Below are positions 49,610 through 49,684 of a stretch of 49,684 nucleotides of DNA, piece after piece; positions within the stretch are counted from its first letter, which is position 1, and every line of letters starts with the position of its first letter. The DNA comes from an uncultured Bacilli bacterium (GTDB taxonomy: Bacteria > Bacillota_I > Bacilli_A > RF39 > UBA660). A program made the translations under genes and the position numbers. The notes under the pieces are model-generated. The model had not been told where the DNA came from, searched no databases, and was given only the letters and a program-made list of their open reading frames with translations. The DNA is taken from NCBI GenBank assembly GCA_934119965.1, contig CAKOTA010000008.1:1-49684 (forward strand), in the 5' to 3' direction.

Positions 49610-49684
49610 GGCGTGATTGGTGAAGTGGTTAACACGGCGGATTGTGGTTCCGTTATGCAAGGGTTCGATCCCCTTATCGCGCCC
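49610..49684 (+). tRNA. trnH: tRNA-His (GTG), 3' CCA end cut by the window
   Basis: Cloverleaf read by eye: acceptor GCGTGAT with ATCGCGC, D loop with TGGTGAAGTGGTTAACA, anticodon stem GCGGA/TCCGT with loop TTGTGGT (anticodon GTG at 49644-49646), and T arm AAGGG-TTCGATC-CCCTT. The extra G(-1) at 49610 is encoded and pairs with C73 (49683), the His identity element. The window ends at C74. Confidence 0.95.

Noticed and set aside
1..49684. Mollicute-type code with TGA as tryptophan, suggested by AT richness
   Set aside because: TGA ends several genes cleanly (walJ, rplI, femX-like, the SGNH-like gene) and tryptophan is encoded by TGG.
1..49684. CRISPR arrays, insertion sequences or prophage
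   Set aside because: No spaced short repeats, transposase, integrase or phage structural genes were seen.

Overview
The window is a 49.7 kb piece of a very AT-rich chromosome from a spore-forming (or recently spore-forming) member of the Firmicutes/Bacilli. TGA, TAA and TAG are all used as stops, so the code is the standard bacterial one. Evidence for a sporulator: bofA, spoVT, spoIIR, spoIID, spoIIQ, spoIIID and a cotJ operon. Evidence for a walled cell: murA, an Mbl/MreB homologue, a TagO/WecA-type transferase, a FemX-like transferase and a flippase. Gene content and order resemble the replication-origin region of Bacillus subtilis. The AT richness and small proteins fit an uncultured gut Bacilli lineage, but I cannot name a genus.

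Layout. 1-3.4 kb: end of gyrB, gyrA, three parS sites and the SRP RNA gene. 3.4-13.6 kb: tadA, dnaX, ybaB, recR, bofA, holB, ricT, trmN6, rsmI, pth, mfd, the classic origin-proximal replication/repair/translation block. 13.7-15.3 kb: a small accessory patch (zinc-ribbon/DUF4352 membrane protein, HTH regulator, methyltransferase), then spoVT. 15.8-19.2 kb: a methionine-type T-box leader followed by a dUTPase gene, metG, a small membrane protein and tatD. 19.2-22.5 kb: a 3D-domain protein, an orphan reading frame, an HTH regulator and two tandem membrane-anchored paralogues with an almost identical 3' third. 22.5-29.8 kb: rsmA, ung, whiA, rplI, dnaB, an M23/LysM/G5 peptidase, walJ and rlmH. 29.9-34.5 kb: spoIIR, mntP, fba, murA, an SGNH-like protein and rpmE. 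34.5-38.0 kb: flippase (minus strand), femX-like, rpiB and ywzB. 38.5-42.3 kb: a kinase-like protein, spoIID, spoIIQ, spoIIID and mbl. 42.3-49.7 kb: a pilin-like protein, tagO/wecA, a DUF421 protein, a membrane nuclease, a possible ADP-ribosyltransferase-fold protein, typA, a divergent pair of HTH regulators, the cotJ operon and tRNA-His.

The most striking unexplained feature is a pair of ~330 bp cassettes at 30427-30757 and 38100-38427. Each encodes a 25-residue single-helix hydrophobic peptide behind a 5' UTR hairpin next to the Shine-Dalgarno. Each is followed by a strong terminator and by a conserved promoter on the opposite strand (TTGAAA, 17 bp, TAmTAT), which would make a ~115 nt RNA complementary to the 3' UTR and ending at a conserved 8-bp hairpin. 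This is the architecture of a type I toxin-antitoxin pair, in a peptide family I do not recognise.

Most genes lie on the plus strand, as expected for one replichore with the origin to the left of gyrB. Genes that sit on both sides of the origin in B. subtilis (gyrA...rsmA and rplI-dnaB-walJ-rlmH) are here placed head to tail on one arm.
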